From NCBI GenBank assembly GCA_963756115.1, contig CAVWMN010000010.1:806001-870000 (forward strand): DNA of 64,000 bases, written 5' to 3'. Origin of the DNA: JTS-RE37 sp963756115. Its GTDB lineage: Bacteria; Bacteroidota; Bacteroidia; Flavobacteriales; Flavobacteriaceae. Below the pieces are notes generated by a model that worked only from the letters and a program-made list of their open reading frames with translations, did not search any database and had not been told where the DNA came from. Below are positions 16,411 through 24,819 of this stretch, one piece after another (the first letter of the stretch is position 1; each line of letters opens with the position of its first letter). The translations under genes were made by a program, and so were the position numbers.

Positions 16411-17421
16411 TCAGAGCACCTGGAATCCTTGCCAATAAGGGTCATCTTCCTCTATGGTTATGGTATTGTGCCCGTATACCTTAGCCCATCCCTCGATGCT
16501 TGGTACGATGGCCTTTAGTTCCCCCAGGCTGACTTCCGCCTCCACCTTGCCAATAAATTGGGAACCGATATAGCTCTCATGGATGAATTCCTGCCCCAAT
16601 TGCAGTTTCCCCTGTGCATACCACTGGGCCATCCGGGCCGAGGTTCCGGTACCGCAGGGCGACCTGTCTATTGCCTTGTCTCCGTAAAAGACCGCATTTC
16701 GCGCCGTTGCAGCAGGGGAGATGGTTGCCCCGTCCCATAAAATATGGCTCACATCCCGGATCGATGCATGTTCCGGGTGAACAAAACGGCCGGGGTATTT
16801 TGTATTGATATCCTCTCGCAGGGCGCGGCTAAACCGTATGAGATCCCCGGCAGCGTAATCCTGAATCCCCGTAAAATTCGATTGGGTGTCTACTATGGCA
16901 TAGAAATTTCCCCCATACGCCACATCAAATGTTATCAATCCCAGGTCTTTGCTTTCCACGCGTAAGTTGCCGGCCGCAAGATAAGATGGCACATTGGTCA
17001 GTCTAACCCAGTTAACCTTTCCCCCTGCTGTTCCATAGCTTACTTCCACGAGCCCGGCCGGGGTTTCCATCCGGATTTTCCCCGGGGTCTTTGGGACCAC
17101 CAAGCCTTCTTCCACTGCGATGGTTACGGTTCCGATACTCCCGTGACCGCACATGGGCAGGCAACCGCTGGTCTCTATAAACAATACGCTGAAATCATTG
17201 TCAGGGTCTGATGGCGGGTAAAGTATACTGCCGCTCATCATGTCGTGTCCCCGGGGTTCAAACATCAGGCCTTTCCGGATCCAGTCGAATTCCTTCAGGA
17301 AGTGTTGCCTTTTTTGGCTGATGGTTTTACCGGTGAGTTGCGGCCCGCCTTCGGCTACCAACCTGACGGGGTTACCACATGTGTGGGCATCGATGCACTT
17401 GAAGGTGTGTTTAGTTGCCAT
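16411..17421 (-). CDS. 4-hydroxyproline 2-epimerase (proline racemase family)
   Basis: 336 residues from the ATG at 17421. Both catalytic cysteines are present: Cys91 in LPMCGHGSIGT and Cys256 in SPCGTGTSARMA, which fits a two-base epimerase and argues against the dehydratase branch, where the first is Ser or Thr. It converts trans-4-hydroxy-L-proline to cis-4-hydroxy-D-proline, the first step of bacterial hydroxyproline breakdown. It is the last gene of the operon from 21682; its start overlaps the end of the DUF885 gene by 11 bp. Confidence 0.9.
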   Translation of the reverse strand: MATKHTFKCIDAHTCGNPVRLVAEGGPQLTGKTISQKRQHFLKEFDWIRKGLMFEPRGHDMMSGSILYPPSDPDNDFSVLFIETSGCLPMCGHGSIGTVTIAVEEGLVVPKTPGKIRMETPAGLVEVSYGTAGGKVNWVRLTNVPSYLAAGNLRVESKDLGLITFDVAYGGNFYAIVDTQSNFTGIQDYAAGDLIRFSRALREDINTKYPGRFVHPEHASIRDVSHILWDGATISPAATARNAVFYGDKAIDRSPCGTGTSARMAQWYAQGKLQLGQEFIHESYIGSQFIGKVEAEVSLGELKAIVPSIEGWAKVYGHNTITIEEDDPYWQGFQVL

Positions 17422-19144
17422 GGCCAACCTTTGCTATATACGCATTCACGCGGTCTTCCAGGATGGCAAGGGTCACGGTTCCCTGCCCCAGTACCACTTC
17501 ATGAAAATCCCGGATATTGAATTTTTCCGCGAGTTCTTTCTCTGCCTTCTTCCTCAATTCCCGTATTTTCAATTCCCCGATCTTGTAGGATAAGGCCTGG
17601 CCTGGCCACGAAATATACCGGTCTGTTTCTGTGTTGATCTCATGGAGCGAAAGCGCGGTATTGGCGGCCATATAATCCACTACCTGCTGCCGTGTCCAGC
17701 CCTTCGCATGGATCCCGGTATCCACTACCAGCCTGCAGGCCCGCCACATTTCATAGGTGAGCTGCCCGAAGTTTTCGTATGGGGTGGTGTACATCCCCAT
17801 TTCGGATGCCAGGAATTCGGAATACAACCCCCACCCTTCCCCATAGGCTGAAAGATAAAGGTCTTTCCGGAACTGCGGGATACTGTCTCCCAGTTCCAGG
17901 TTCAGGGCACCCTGTAAATGATGCCCCGGTACCGCCTCGTGTACTGTCAGTGACGGCAGCGTGTATAAGGTCCGGCTGGGCAGGTCGTATGTGTTCACCC
18001 AGTAATAGCCCGGCTCCGTGCTCTCCGCCTCCGTGCCTACATAGCGGCCCCCGGTATACTTTGGGGCAATGGATGCCGGTACCGGCGCCACCCCGTAGGG
18101 CTTTCGCGGCAGTGTCCTGAAAAATCGCGGTAACTGGGCATCGGCGCGTTTGGCCATATCCCTGGCAATCATCAACAATTCCTCCGGGCTCCGGGCATAA
18201 AACTGCTTATCTGTCCTCAGGAATTTCAGAAATTCCACAAAACTGCCTTTAAACTGAAGTCCAGTGATAATCTCTTCCATCCCGGCGCGGATCCGCGCTA
18301 CTTCAGTGAGCCCGATGGTATGGATAGCGTCTGCCGTATAATCCGTGCTGGTGGTATAAAAATTAATCCGGTTCTGGTACCATTCGGCCCCGTTGGGAGT
18401 TTCGGATACCCCTATGGCAATCCTGGTGTTTGGCAGGTATTCTGTTTCAAAAAAATCCTTTATCCGCCTGAACTGGGGGACTACCACCTTCACAATCGCC
18501 TCCCGGGCGGCATTCAGAACGGAATCTTTGCCGGTGGCAGGCATGGATTCCGGTAATTTCAAGAATGGGGAATAGAAGTAACTTTTTGTATAATCCCTGA
18601 CAATGTGGTCGTCATAGGTGGATTCATAGCCATTAAAGATGATCCTGGGCTGGGAAACCCCCTTTTGGAGGCCTTCCCGGATATTTTCAAGCTGCTGGTC
18701 GACGAAAAGGGGCAGGGCATTTAACTTATCCAGGTACTTACGGGTTTGCTCATCATCAGTCAAAGGCCTTACCATATAGGGCAAACTGCTGTGGAAACCC
18801 GCATCGGAAAGCAATGGATTTAAGTACGCCTCAAAAGTGTAGAAATCGATCTTATCCTGCAGGGAATATTTCAGCAGTTCTGCGGATATCCTGTCGGTCT
18901 CATTGAGTTCATCCCAGTTTAAGGAGTCGAGTGCAGCTATCCGTGCCGCGGCCGTATCGGCTTCCTGCTTAAAAAACTCCTTTGTGAACAAGCCAAGTGG
19001 ATAGGCCTCTTTATCATAGGCTTCGTACGCTTCATAATCCTTGATTATTTGGTGGAGCCTGGCTGCTACATCCGGAGGCTCTTTTTCTTTGCAGCCCACC
19101 ATAAGTACTGCTGCCAACAGGAATATAAGTACTGATCTATTCAT
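17411..19144 (-). CDS. DUF885 lipoprotein, probable metallopeptidase
   Basis: 577 residues. Lipoprotein signal peptide with lipobox LMVGC (Cys18). DUF885 domain over nearly the whole length, with the signature HEAVPGHHLQ (about residue 393), a HExxxGHH-like metal site related to zincins, and a downstream Glu-rich segment (AYGEGWGLYSEFLA) that may give a further ligand. Family members are suspected peptidases or carboxypeptidases acting outside the inner membrane. Lying between hydroxyproline genes with a shared overlap, it could release hydroxyproline from collagen-like peptides (inference). Confidence 0.85.
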   Translation of the reverse strand: MNRSVLIFLLAAVLMVGCKEKEPPDVAARLHQIIKDYEAYEAYDKEAYPLGLFTKEFFKQEADTAAARIAALDSLNWDELNETDRISAELLKYSLQDKIDFYTFEAYLNPLLSDAGFHSSLPYMVRPLTDDEQTRKYLDKLNALPLFVDQQLENIREGLQKGVSQPRIIFNGYESTYDDHIVRDYTKSYFYSPFLKLPESMPATGKDSVLNAAREAIVKVVVPQFRRIKDFFETEYLPNTRIAIGVSETPNGAEWYQNRINFYTTSTDYTADAIHTIGLTEVARIRAGMEEIITGLQFKGSFVEFLKFLRTDKQFYARSPEELLMIARDMAKRADAQLPRFFRTLPRKPYGVAPVPASIAPKYTGGRYVGTEAESTEPGYYWVNTYDLPSRTLYTLPSLTVHEAVPGHHLQGALNLELGDSIPQFRKDLYLSAYGEGWGLYSEFLASEMGMYTTPYENFGQLTYEMWRACRLVVDTGIHAKGWTRQQVVDYMAANTALSLHEINTETDRYISWPGQALSYKIGELKIRELRKKAEKELAEKFNIRDFHEVVLGQGTVTLAILEDRVNAYIAKVGHGN

Positions 19145-19156
19145 GTAAATAACAGG

Positions 19157-20752
19157 TTATACCGTACGGTCTGTCAGTTCATTATCAATAAGCCGAATGA
19201 TCTTTAGCGGGTTACCATCCTTAAGTTCATCCGGGAGGAGTGACTGAGGCCAGTCCTGGAAACTAAGGGGCCTCACCCATCTTTTTATGGCGTGGATACC
19301 AACAGCGGTAAACCGACTGTCTGTCGTTGCGGGATAGGGTCCTCCATGATGCATTGCCGCACATACTTCCACACCTGTAGGAACTCCATTGAAAATAACC
19401 CTCCCCACCCGTTGTTTAAGGGAATCGACGAGCCCTTCATACTTGCCTATCTCATCATCCTCAGCCAGGATAGTTCCGGTAAGCTGCCCTTCCAGATGGT
19501 CCAGTACCGCTTTCAATTCCCCGACATTGGCACATGCTACGACGAGGGAGTAAGGGCCAAAAACCTCTTTGTGCAGGGTGGTATTCCTCAGGAATGTTTC
19601 GCCGCTGACCCTCAATACAGTCTGTCCGCCATAATTTACGTGTATTTCCTTATCATAATCAGCAACGATCTTTGTACCGGCCTGTTCCATAGCCGCCTTT
19701 CTTCCTTTGTCATAAGCTCCCTTGATCCGGGGATGCAGCATGCTCGCAGGCTCCCTTGCCAAAATTTCTTCGGCCAGAAAGGTTGTGAAATTATCGAGAT
19801 CATTGTTTTTGATACCCAGCAGGAGTCCCGGGTTTGTACAAAACTGCCCGGCGCCAAGGGTGATGGATCCTGCCAGGGCCACGGCCCAGGTTTTTGCATT
19901 TTTTTCGAGTGCCAGGGGAAGGATAACAACTGGATTGATACTGCCCATTTCCGCAAAAACCGGGATGGGTACCTCCCTGCGGGACGCCAATTCAAAAAGG
20001 GCCTTCCCGCCTGCGGTGCTTCCAGTAAACCCAACTGCCTTAACGCCTGGATGGGCTACCAGAGCACTTCCAACGGTATTATCAGCGCTATTCAGGTTGG
20101 AGAATACCCCGTTGGGCATCCCGGTTTTTTCTGCCGCTGTAATTATCGCGGAAGCGATAAGCTCCCCGGTTCCTGAATGCATGGGATGGCTTTTTACAAT
20201 TACCGGACAACCGGCAGCCAGTGCAGACGCAGTATCCCCACCAGCAGTAGAAAACGCAAAGGGAAAATTGCTTGCCCCGAATACCACCACAGGACCGACC
20301 GGCACCAGCATTTTACGGATATCAGACCGTGGCATGGGTTCCCGCTGTGGCTGGGCGGTGTCTATAGTGGCATCGACCCAGGAACCCTGTCTTACAAGGC
20401 TTGCAAAAGTCCTCAACTGACCCATCATCCGGGCACGTTCACCAGCAGCCCTGCCTTCCGGCAGGCCCGTTTCATCACAGTAGGCCTCCAGCAACAGGGA
20501 GTCCAGCGCAAGGATTTCATCAGCAATGGCCTCCAGGAATGCCGCTTTTTGTGTATTTGATACCTTGCGGTAAATTTCAAATGCATGCCGGGCCAGGGAA
20601 ACTGCCTCTTCTATCTCCGCCTGTGTAGCTTCAAAAAAATTTACCTGGTTTTCGGTGTTTTTCTGGGGGTTAAAAGTGCGATAGGTTTGGTTCCCCACTG
20701 CAGATTGCTTGTTTCCGATATAATTCTTACCCAGGATCATTGTATTGCTCAT
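19157..20752 (-). CDS. Aldehyde dehydrogenase, probable 2-oxoglutarate semialdehyde dehydrogenase
   Basis: 531 residues, NAD(P)-dependent aldehyde dehydrogenase. Catalytic Cys in LGAGQFCTNPG and catalytic Glu in VFAEMGSINPV; coenzyme-binding segment GFTGSTAGGKALFEL; substrate-binding FGASNFPFAFSTAGGDTASA. The GQFCTNPG form and length fit the ketoglutarate-semialdehyde dehydrogenase subgroup, which turns 2,5-dioxopentanoate into 2-oxoglutarate, the last step of 4-hydroxyproline, L-arabinose and glucarate pathways. The neighbouring deaminase and epimerase point to hydroxyproline. It starts 9 bp after the deaminase. Confidence 0.9.
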   Translation of the reverse strand: MSNTMILGKNYIGNKQSAVGNQTYRTFNPQKNTENQVNFFEATQAEIEEAVSLARHAFEIYRKVSNTQKAAFLEAIADEILALDSLLLEAYCDETGLPEGRAAGERARMMGQLRTFASLVRQGSWVDATIDTAQPQREPMPRSDIRKMLVPVGPVVVFGASNFPFAFSTAGGDTASALAAGCPVIVKSHPMHSGTGELIASAIITAAEKTGMPNGVFSNLNSADNTVGSALVAHPGVKAVGFTGSTAGGKALFELASRREVPIPVFAEMGSINPVVILPLALEKNAKTWAVALAGSITLGAGQFCTNPGLLLGIKNNDLDNFTTFLAEEILAREPASMLHPRIKGAYDKGRKAAMEQAGTKIVADYDKEIHVNYGGQTVLRVSGETFLRNTTLHKEVFGPYSLVVACANVGELKAVLDHLEGQLTGTILAEDDEIGKYEGLVDSLKQRVGRVIFNGVPTGVEVCAAMHHGGPYPATTDSRFTAVGIHAIKRWVRPLSFQDWPQSLLPDELKDGNPLKIIRLIDNELTDRTV

Positions 20753-20761
20753 TTCCCAAAA

Positions 20762-21682
20762 TTAAGGATTAGTTGCTTTATAATCCGGTAATTCCGGCCT
20801 GGATTCCATCGCACGTTCTATTATTCCCAAAACGCGGGTCCTTTCTTGTCCCTGCAGTGGAAGCCTTGGGGCACGCACCCGTTCTGTCCCCAGTCCGGTT
20901 GCCACTTCCGCCAGTTTGATATTCTGTACCAACTGTGGGTTGATGTCCAGTTCGAGCAAGGGCAGGAACCAGCGGTAAATAGCGATGGCTTCCTGTATCC
21001 TCCCAGTTTTGGCGAGTTCGTAAATAGCCACTGTTTCCGCCGGGAAAGCGCAAACCAGGCCGGCAACCCATCCGTCAGCCCCTATAAGCAGGCTTTCCAA
21101 CGCCAGCGTATCTACCCCGCACAGCACTTTTAGCCGGTCACCAAAACGATTTCGAATACGGTTGATATTGGAGATGTCGCGGGTCGACTCCTTGACGGCC
21201 TGAATATTTTTGAATACCAGTAGCTCTTCAAACATGTCGAGGGTTACCTCAATCCCATAATCCACTGGATTATTGTAAATCATTATTGGCAAGGCTGTGC
21301 TTTCTGCAACCGTTTTAAGGTAGGTAACGGTTTCGTGTTCATTTGCCTTGTAACGCATCGGGGGCAACATCATGAGTCCGGCCGCCCCGTATTCTTCTGC
21401 CTTATGGGCCGCTTCAACGGCTCCTTTGGTCGTTTGTTCGGCGATATTCATGATAACCGGCACCCTGCCCTTTAGGATCCGCACTGTTTCCCGGATCAAT
21501 ACCTTTTTTTCCGCTTCGGTCAGTGTGCTGGCTTCCCCTAATGTCCCCCCCAGGATGATCCCGTGGACCCCTGCCTCCAGCTGCGCCTCCAGGTTATGTT
21601 CAAACATCGTAAGGTCCAATGTGTCAGCTTCCGTAAATTTTGTAGTTATTGCGGGCATTACCCCTTCCCATTCAAAGTGCAT
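20762..21682 (-). CDS. DapA-family lyase, probable 1-pyrroline-4-hydroxy-2-carboxylate deaminase
   Basis: 306 residues from the ATG at 21682 (MHFEWEGVMPAITTKFT); an ATG 36 bp upstream adds residues not usual in the family. DHDPS/NAL TIM barrel with GGTLGEASTLTEAEK, the Tyr of MIYNNPVDY and the Schiff-base Lys in IQAVKEST. In hydroxyproline operons this family member (LhpC type) removes ammonia and water from 1-pyrroline-4-hydroxy-2-carboxylate, giving 2-oxoglutarate semialdehyde for the next enzyme. It is the first gene of the minus-strand operon, divergent from an AraC regulator. Confidence 0.88.
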   Translation of the reverse strand: MHFEWEGVMPAITTKFTEADTLDLTMFEHNLEAQLEAGVHGIILGGTLGEASTLTEAEKKVLIRETVRILKGRVPVIMNIAEQTTKGAVEAAHKAEEYGAAGLMMLPPMRYKANEHETVTYLKTVAESTALPIMIYNNPVDYGIEVTLDMFEELLVFKNIQAVKESTRDISNINRIRNRFGDRLKVLCGVDTLALESLLIGADGWVAGLVCAFPAETVAIYELAKTGRIQEAIAIYRWFLPLLELDINPQLVQNIKLAEVATGLGTERVRAPRLPLQGQERTRVLGIIERAMESRPELPDYKATNP

Positions 21683-21787
21683 ATACCAGGATTTTATGAT
21701 ATCAAAAATAAAGGGCATTGTTTAATTAGCTGCATTCCATTTTAGCCAATATTGATAGTATATTAACCCATTTCATTACTTTTTATA

Positions 21788-21795
21788 TAAATTTG
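21788..21795 (+). promoter_or_regulatory. -7 box of the AraC regulator
   Basis: TAAATTTG matches TAnnTTTG and sits 22 bp before the ATG at 21818. The divergent operon promoter must lie in the same 135-bp gap, where the regulator probably binds. Confidence 0.5.
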
Positions 21796-21817
21796 ATTAG
21801 TATACGCACAATCAGGT

Positions 21818-22675
21818 ATGAAAGTCCATCCTTTTAAAATACCCAAACCTGTACATACCAGTTTGTTGGTACAGGTGGACCAGGGCGAGGCATTTTATGA
21901 TAAATTGCACCAGCATGAAGAAATACAGATCAGCTGTATTGTAAAGGGAGCCGGTAAACTGGTTATCGCAGACAGCATCCATCCCTATGGTACCGGGGAT
22001 ATTGTGGTCATTGGGCAAAACTGCCCGCATGTATTCCAGAGCAATGTATCCCGGCAGGAATCACATATGGTCTCCCTTTTTTTTACCAAAAAATCATTCG
22101 GGGAGCAGTTTTTCGACCTTCCGGAACTGAACCAACTGCGGGGATTTTTCGAAAGGTCAGACGCCGGTTTCCTGGTACAATCGAATAAGGCTGCGATAGG
22201 GCAGCGCATCCTGGATGTCTCCCAAAGCTATTCGTTGGACAGGTTCCTTCTCTTTATACAGCTGCTGTCACTTTTGGCACGATCTGAAGGCCAGGTTCTG
22301 GCCGGCTTTGTTTATCCGAAAAAGCTAACTCCAAATGACGGGAACCGGATGCAGACTGTATATGATTATGCGATGCGGAATTTCCAACAGGATATCAACC
22401 TTAAAACCGTTGGATCCCTGGCACATATGAGCCCGGGAGCTTTCTGCCGCTTTTTCAAGCAACGGACCAACAAAACCTTCTTTCAATTCCTCATTGATCT
22501 CAGGATAGAGCACGCCTGCCAGTTGCTCTCGGCTGCTCCTGGGTATTCCATCGCAGAAATTGCAGAATTATCCGGCTTTCGCTCTATATCCAATTTCAAC
22601 CGGAAGTTCCGGAATGCCAAGGGCCTTACCCCTACCGCATATTTTAAGAAAATGCATGACAGCATAAGAAAGTAA
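21818..22675 (+). CDS. AraC-family transcriptional regulator of the hydroxyproline operon
   Basis: 285 residues. N-terminal cupin-like ligand-binding domain (about 15-100) with KLHQHEEIQISCIVKG and HPYGTGDIVVIGQNCPHVF; C-terminal AraC double helix-turn-helix (about 185-282) with LKTVGSLAHMSPGAFCRFFK and YSIAEIAELSGFRSISNFNR. It is transcribed away from the catabolic operon, the classic arrangement for a local activator. The inducer is probably hydroxyproline or a pathway intermediate (inference). Confidence 0.9.
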   Translation: MKVHPFKIPKPVHTSLLVQVDQGEAFYDKLHQHEEIQISCIVKGAGKLVIADSIHPYGTGDIVVIGQNCPHVFQSNVSRQESHMVSLFFTKKSFGEQFFDLPELNQLRGFFERSDAGFLVQSNKAAIGQRILDVSQSYSLDRFLLFIQLLSLLARSEGQVLAGFVYPKKLTPNDGNRMQTVYDYAMRNFQQDINLKTVGSLAHMSPGAFCRFFKQRTNKTFFQFLIDLRIEHACQLLSAAPGYSIAEIAELSGFRSISNFNRKFRNAKGLTPTAYFKKMHDSIRK

Positions 22676-22765
22676 GTAGTTTCCCGGGGCCGCCTGCCAA
22701 GTCCTTACTGCCTTTTCTTATCCAAGAATTAGCATATGCCGTTCATAGTTTCTGTTTCTTTTCAC

Positions 22766-22773
22766 TATTTTTG
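22766..22773 (+). promoter_or_regulatory. -7 box of the M28 peptidase
   Basis: TATTTTTG matches TAnnTTTG, 30 bp before the ATG at 22804. It supports that start over a longer one at 22771, which would lie inside the promoter. Confidence 0.5.
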
Positions 22774-22803
22774 CTAAATTTTGAATTTTATCGCACTATT
22801 CTT

Positions 22804-24363
22804 ATGAAGAAATTAATATGGGTGGCAGTGTTCATGGTCTGGGCATGCAATTCTTCTCAAAAGACCACATCCGAACCGGTACCCGCGGAAAAAGAGCAGG
22901 ACGCCGTAACAACGTATGCGGAGACCATCACTGAGGCCGATTTAAAAAAGCATTTGTTTACGTATGCCTCTGATGAATTCGAGGGCCGTGAAACAGGGAC
23001 CCCCGGACAACAGAAGGCTGTGGAATATATCAAAGAACAATACGAAAGCATCGGTGTCCCGGCAGCTCAAAAAGATGGGGATTACTTTCAAAACGTGCCG
23101 CTGGAAATGAGTCGGTTACCAAGCGGGACCCTTGAGATCGGTGGCCGGGAATATACAATCGGGGAAGATTTTCTGTCCTTTAGCGGTGCAGAAGGAACCT
23201 ATGGTGAAATAGCATATGCAGGCTACGGAATAGAAGATGGTTCCTACTCGGATTACAAAGGCCTGGACGTAGCCGGAAAAATTGTGCTGGTAAAATTCGG
23301 AGAGCCTAAAAAGGCTGATGGCACCTATGTAATATCTGGCACTTCATCCCAATCGGTTTGGAGTAATATGTCTGAAGCAATCGGCAAAAGGACTGAGCTG
23401 GCTGCGGAAAAGGGTGCGAAGGGGATCCTGTATTATGACCCGGCCAACTACTCCCGTTTCAAAAGCTATTTTGATTACATGGAAATGAACCATGGAGGGA
23501 ACATGACCATTTCAAATAAGGAGCAGGGTCCGCCCATGGTCGTGATGAATACAGAAATGACGCTGGCCATTTATCCCGATATTGAAGAAAAAGATACCCC
23601 TGCAACGATAGAAACGGAAGTGGCATTCCATTTAAAAAGTGCGAATGTCACCGTGGAAACAGAAAATGTCGTGGCGTTCCTTAAGGGTTCTGAAAAACCG
23701 GACGAATACATCATTATTTCTTCTCACCTGGATCACATCGGGATCACAGCCGACGGTAAGATCAACAATGGCGCCGATGATGACGGATCGGGCACAGTAG
23801 CCATGCTGGAGATCGCAGAAGCTTTCAAGAAAGCCGCTGATGCAGGTAATGGCCCAAAAAGATCACTGGTATTCCTGCATGTGACCGGGGAGGAAAAGGG
23901 ATTGCTGGGTTCCCAGTATTATACCGATGTAGCGCCCATATTCCCCTTATCGCAAACCGTTGCCGATCTCAATATCGATATGATCGGGCGAATTGATCCC
24001 AAACGTTCCGGTGACCGGAATTACGTTTACCTGATAGGATCAGACAAACTGAGTTCTGATTTGCATAGGATCTCTGAGGATGTCAACAAGAAGTACACCA
24101 ACCTGGAACTCGACTATACATACAATGATGAGAACGACCCAAACCGGTTTTATTACAGAAGCGACCATTATAATTTTGCCAAGAACAATATCCCTATTAT
24201 TTTTTACTTCAATGGCACGCACGATGATTACCACAGGCCCGGCGATACTCCTGACAAAATAAATTATGACCTGTTGGGGAACCGAACACGGCTTATTTTT
24301 CATACAGCATGGGAGCTGGCCAACAGGGAACAGCGGATCGCAGTGGACAAGGAGACCAAATGA
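22804..24363 (+). CDS. M28-family zinc aminopeptidase, lipoprotein
   Basis: 519 residues from the ATG at 22804. Lipobox VWAC (Cys15). A PA-like insert lies at about 130-250. The M28 domain has the two-zinc ligands in SHLDHIG (His), NNGADDDGSG (Asp), HVTGEEKGLLGS (Glu-Glu), DMIGRID (Asp) and THDDYHRPGDT (His). These enzymes trim N-terminal residues from peptides outside the inner membrane. Single-gene unit with its own promoter and a strong terminator. Confidence 0.92.
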   Translation: MKKLIWVAVFMVWACNSSQKTTSEPVPAEKEQDAVTTYAETITEADLKKHLFTYASDEFEGRETGTPGQQKAVEYIKEQYESIGVPAAQKDGDYFQNVPLEMSRLPSGTLEIGGREYTIGEDFLSFSGAEGTYGEIAYAGYGIEDGSYSDYKGLDVAGKIVLVKFGEPKKADGTYVISGTSSQSVWSNMSEAIGKRTELAAEKGAKGILYYDPANYSRFKSYFDYMEMNHGGNMTISNKEQGPPMVVMNTEMTLAIYPDIEEKDTPATIETEVAFHLKSANVTVETENVVAFLKGSEKPDEYIIISSHLDHIGITADGKINNGADDDGSGTVAMLEIAEAFKKAADAGNGPKRSLVFLHVTGEEKGLLGSQYYTDVAPIFPLSQTVADLNIDMIGRIDPKRSGDRNYVYLIGSDKLSSDLHRISEDVNKKYTNLELDYTYNDENDPNRFYYRSDHYNFAKNNIPIIFYFNGTHDDYHRPGDTPDKINYDLLGNRTRLIFHTAWELANREQRIAVDKETK

Positions 24364-24378
24364 GGGATTAGCAGATAG

Positions 24379-24404
24379 CCCGATCAGACGATCGGGTTTT
24401 TTTT
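24379..24404 (+). terminator. Terminator of the M28 peptidase gene
   Basis: CCCGATCAGACGATCGGG hairpin followed by eight or more T, 15 bp after the stop codon. Confidence 0.85.
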
Positions 24405-24442
24405 TACCGGTGCGGTACCTTTTTCTTACCAGGGTACATTCC

Positions 24443-24475
24443 AAAAAAAAAGGCCCTGCCTTTTCAGGCGGGACC
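24443..24475 (-). terminator. Terminator of tRNA-His
   Basis: Minus-strand stem GGTCCCGCC/GGCAGGGCC (one mismatch, G-U allowed) followed by nine T, 15 bp past the tRNA-His gene. Confidence 0.75.
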
Positions 24476-24489
24476 CTTGTGTTGCTTTG

Positions 24490-24564
24490 GGTGGAAGACC
24501 GGGTTCGAACCGGCGACCCTCGGTACCACAAACCGATGCTCTAACCAGCTGAGCTACAACCACC
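24490..24564 (-). tRNA. tRNA-His (anticodon GTG) with an encoded G-1
   Basis: 75 nt on the minus strand. Anticodon loop TTTGTGG gives anticodon GTG; a G at position -1 faces the discriminator C, the histidine identity pair. D-arm GCTCAGCTGGTTAGAGC and T-arm with TTCGAAC are regular. The acceptor stem GTGGTTG/CTTCCAC has two adjacent T-T oppositions at pairs 5 and 6. CCA is not encoded. Confidence 0.93.
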
Positions 24565-24579
24565 ATGTGCAAGCGGTGG

Positions 24580-24610
24580 CAAAGGTAATTTTTTTTACTG
24601 ACTGATTCAA
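24580..24610 (-). promoter_or_regulatory. Promoter of tRNA-His
   Basis: On the minus strand TTG (plus 24608-24610), 20 bp spacer, TACCTTTG (plus 24580-24587): a full match to the flavobacterial promoter pattern. Confidence 0.7.
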
Positions 24611-24819
24611 ATTAAAACAGGCGATATTTTAATCTAATTCCGGATAACCATACTATTGAGGGGGTACACAAGGCAGGTTTCCCGACCCCTGGAGCCAAAG
24701 CCTTTAAAAGTTCGATAAAATGCACAATTCATCTGCTGAAACACACAAAAATTGCCATTTCACAACATTAATTAGATTGAGGTCTGGATGGGGGCTATTT
24801 TTAGGAATTCAAATAAATA

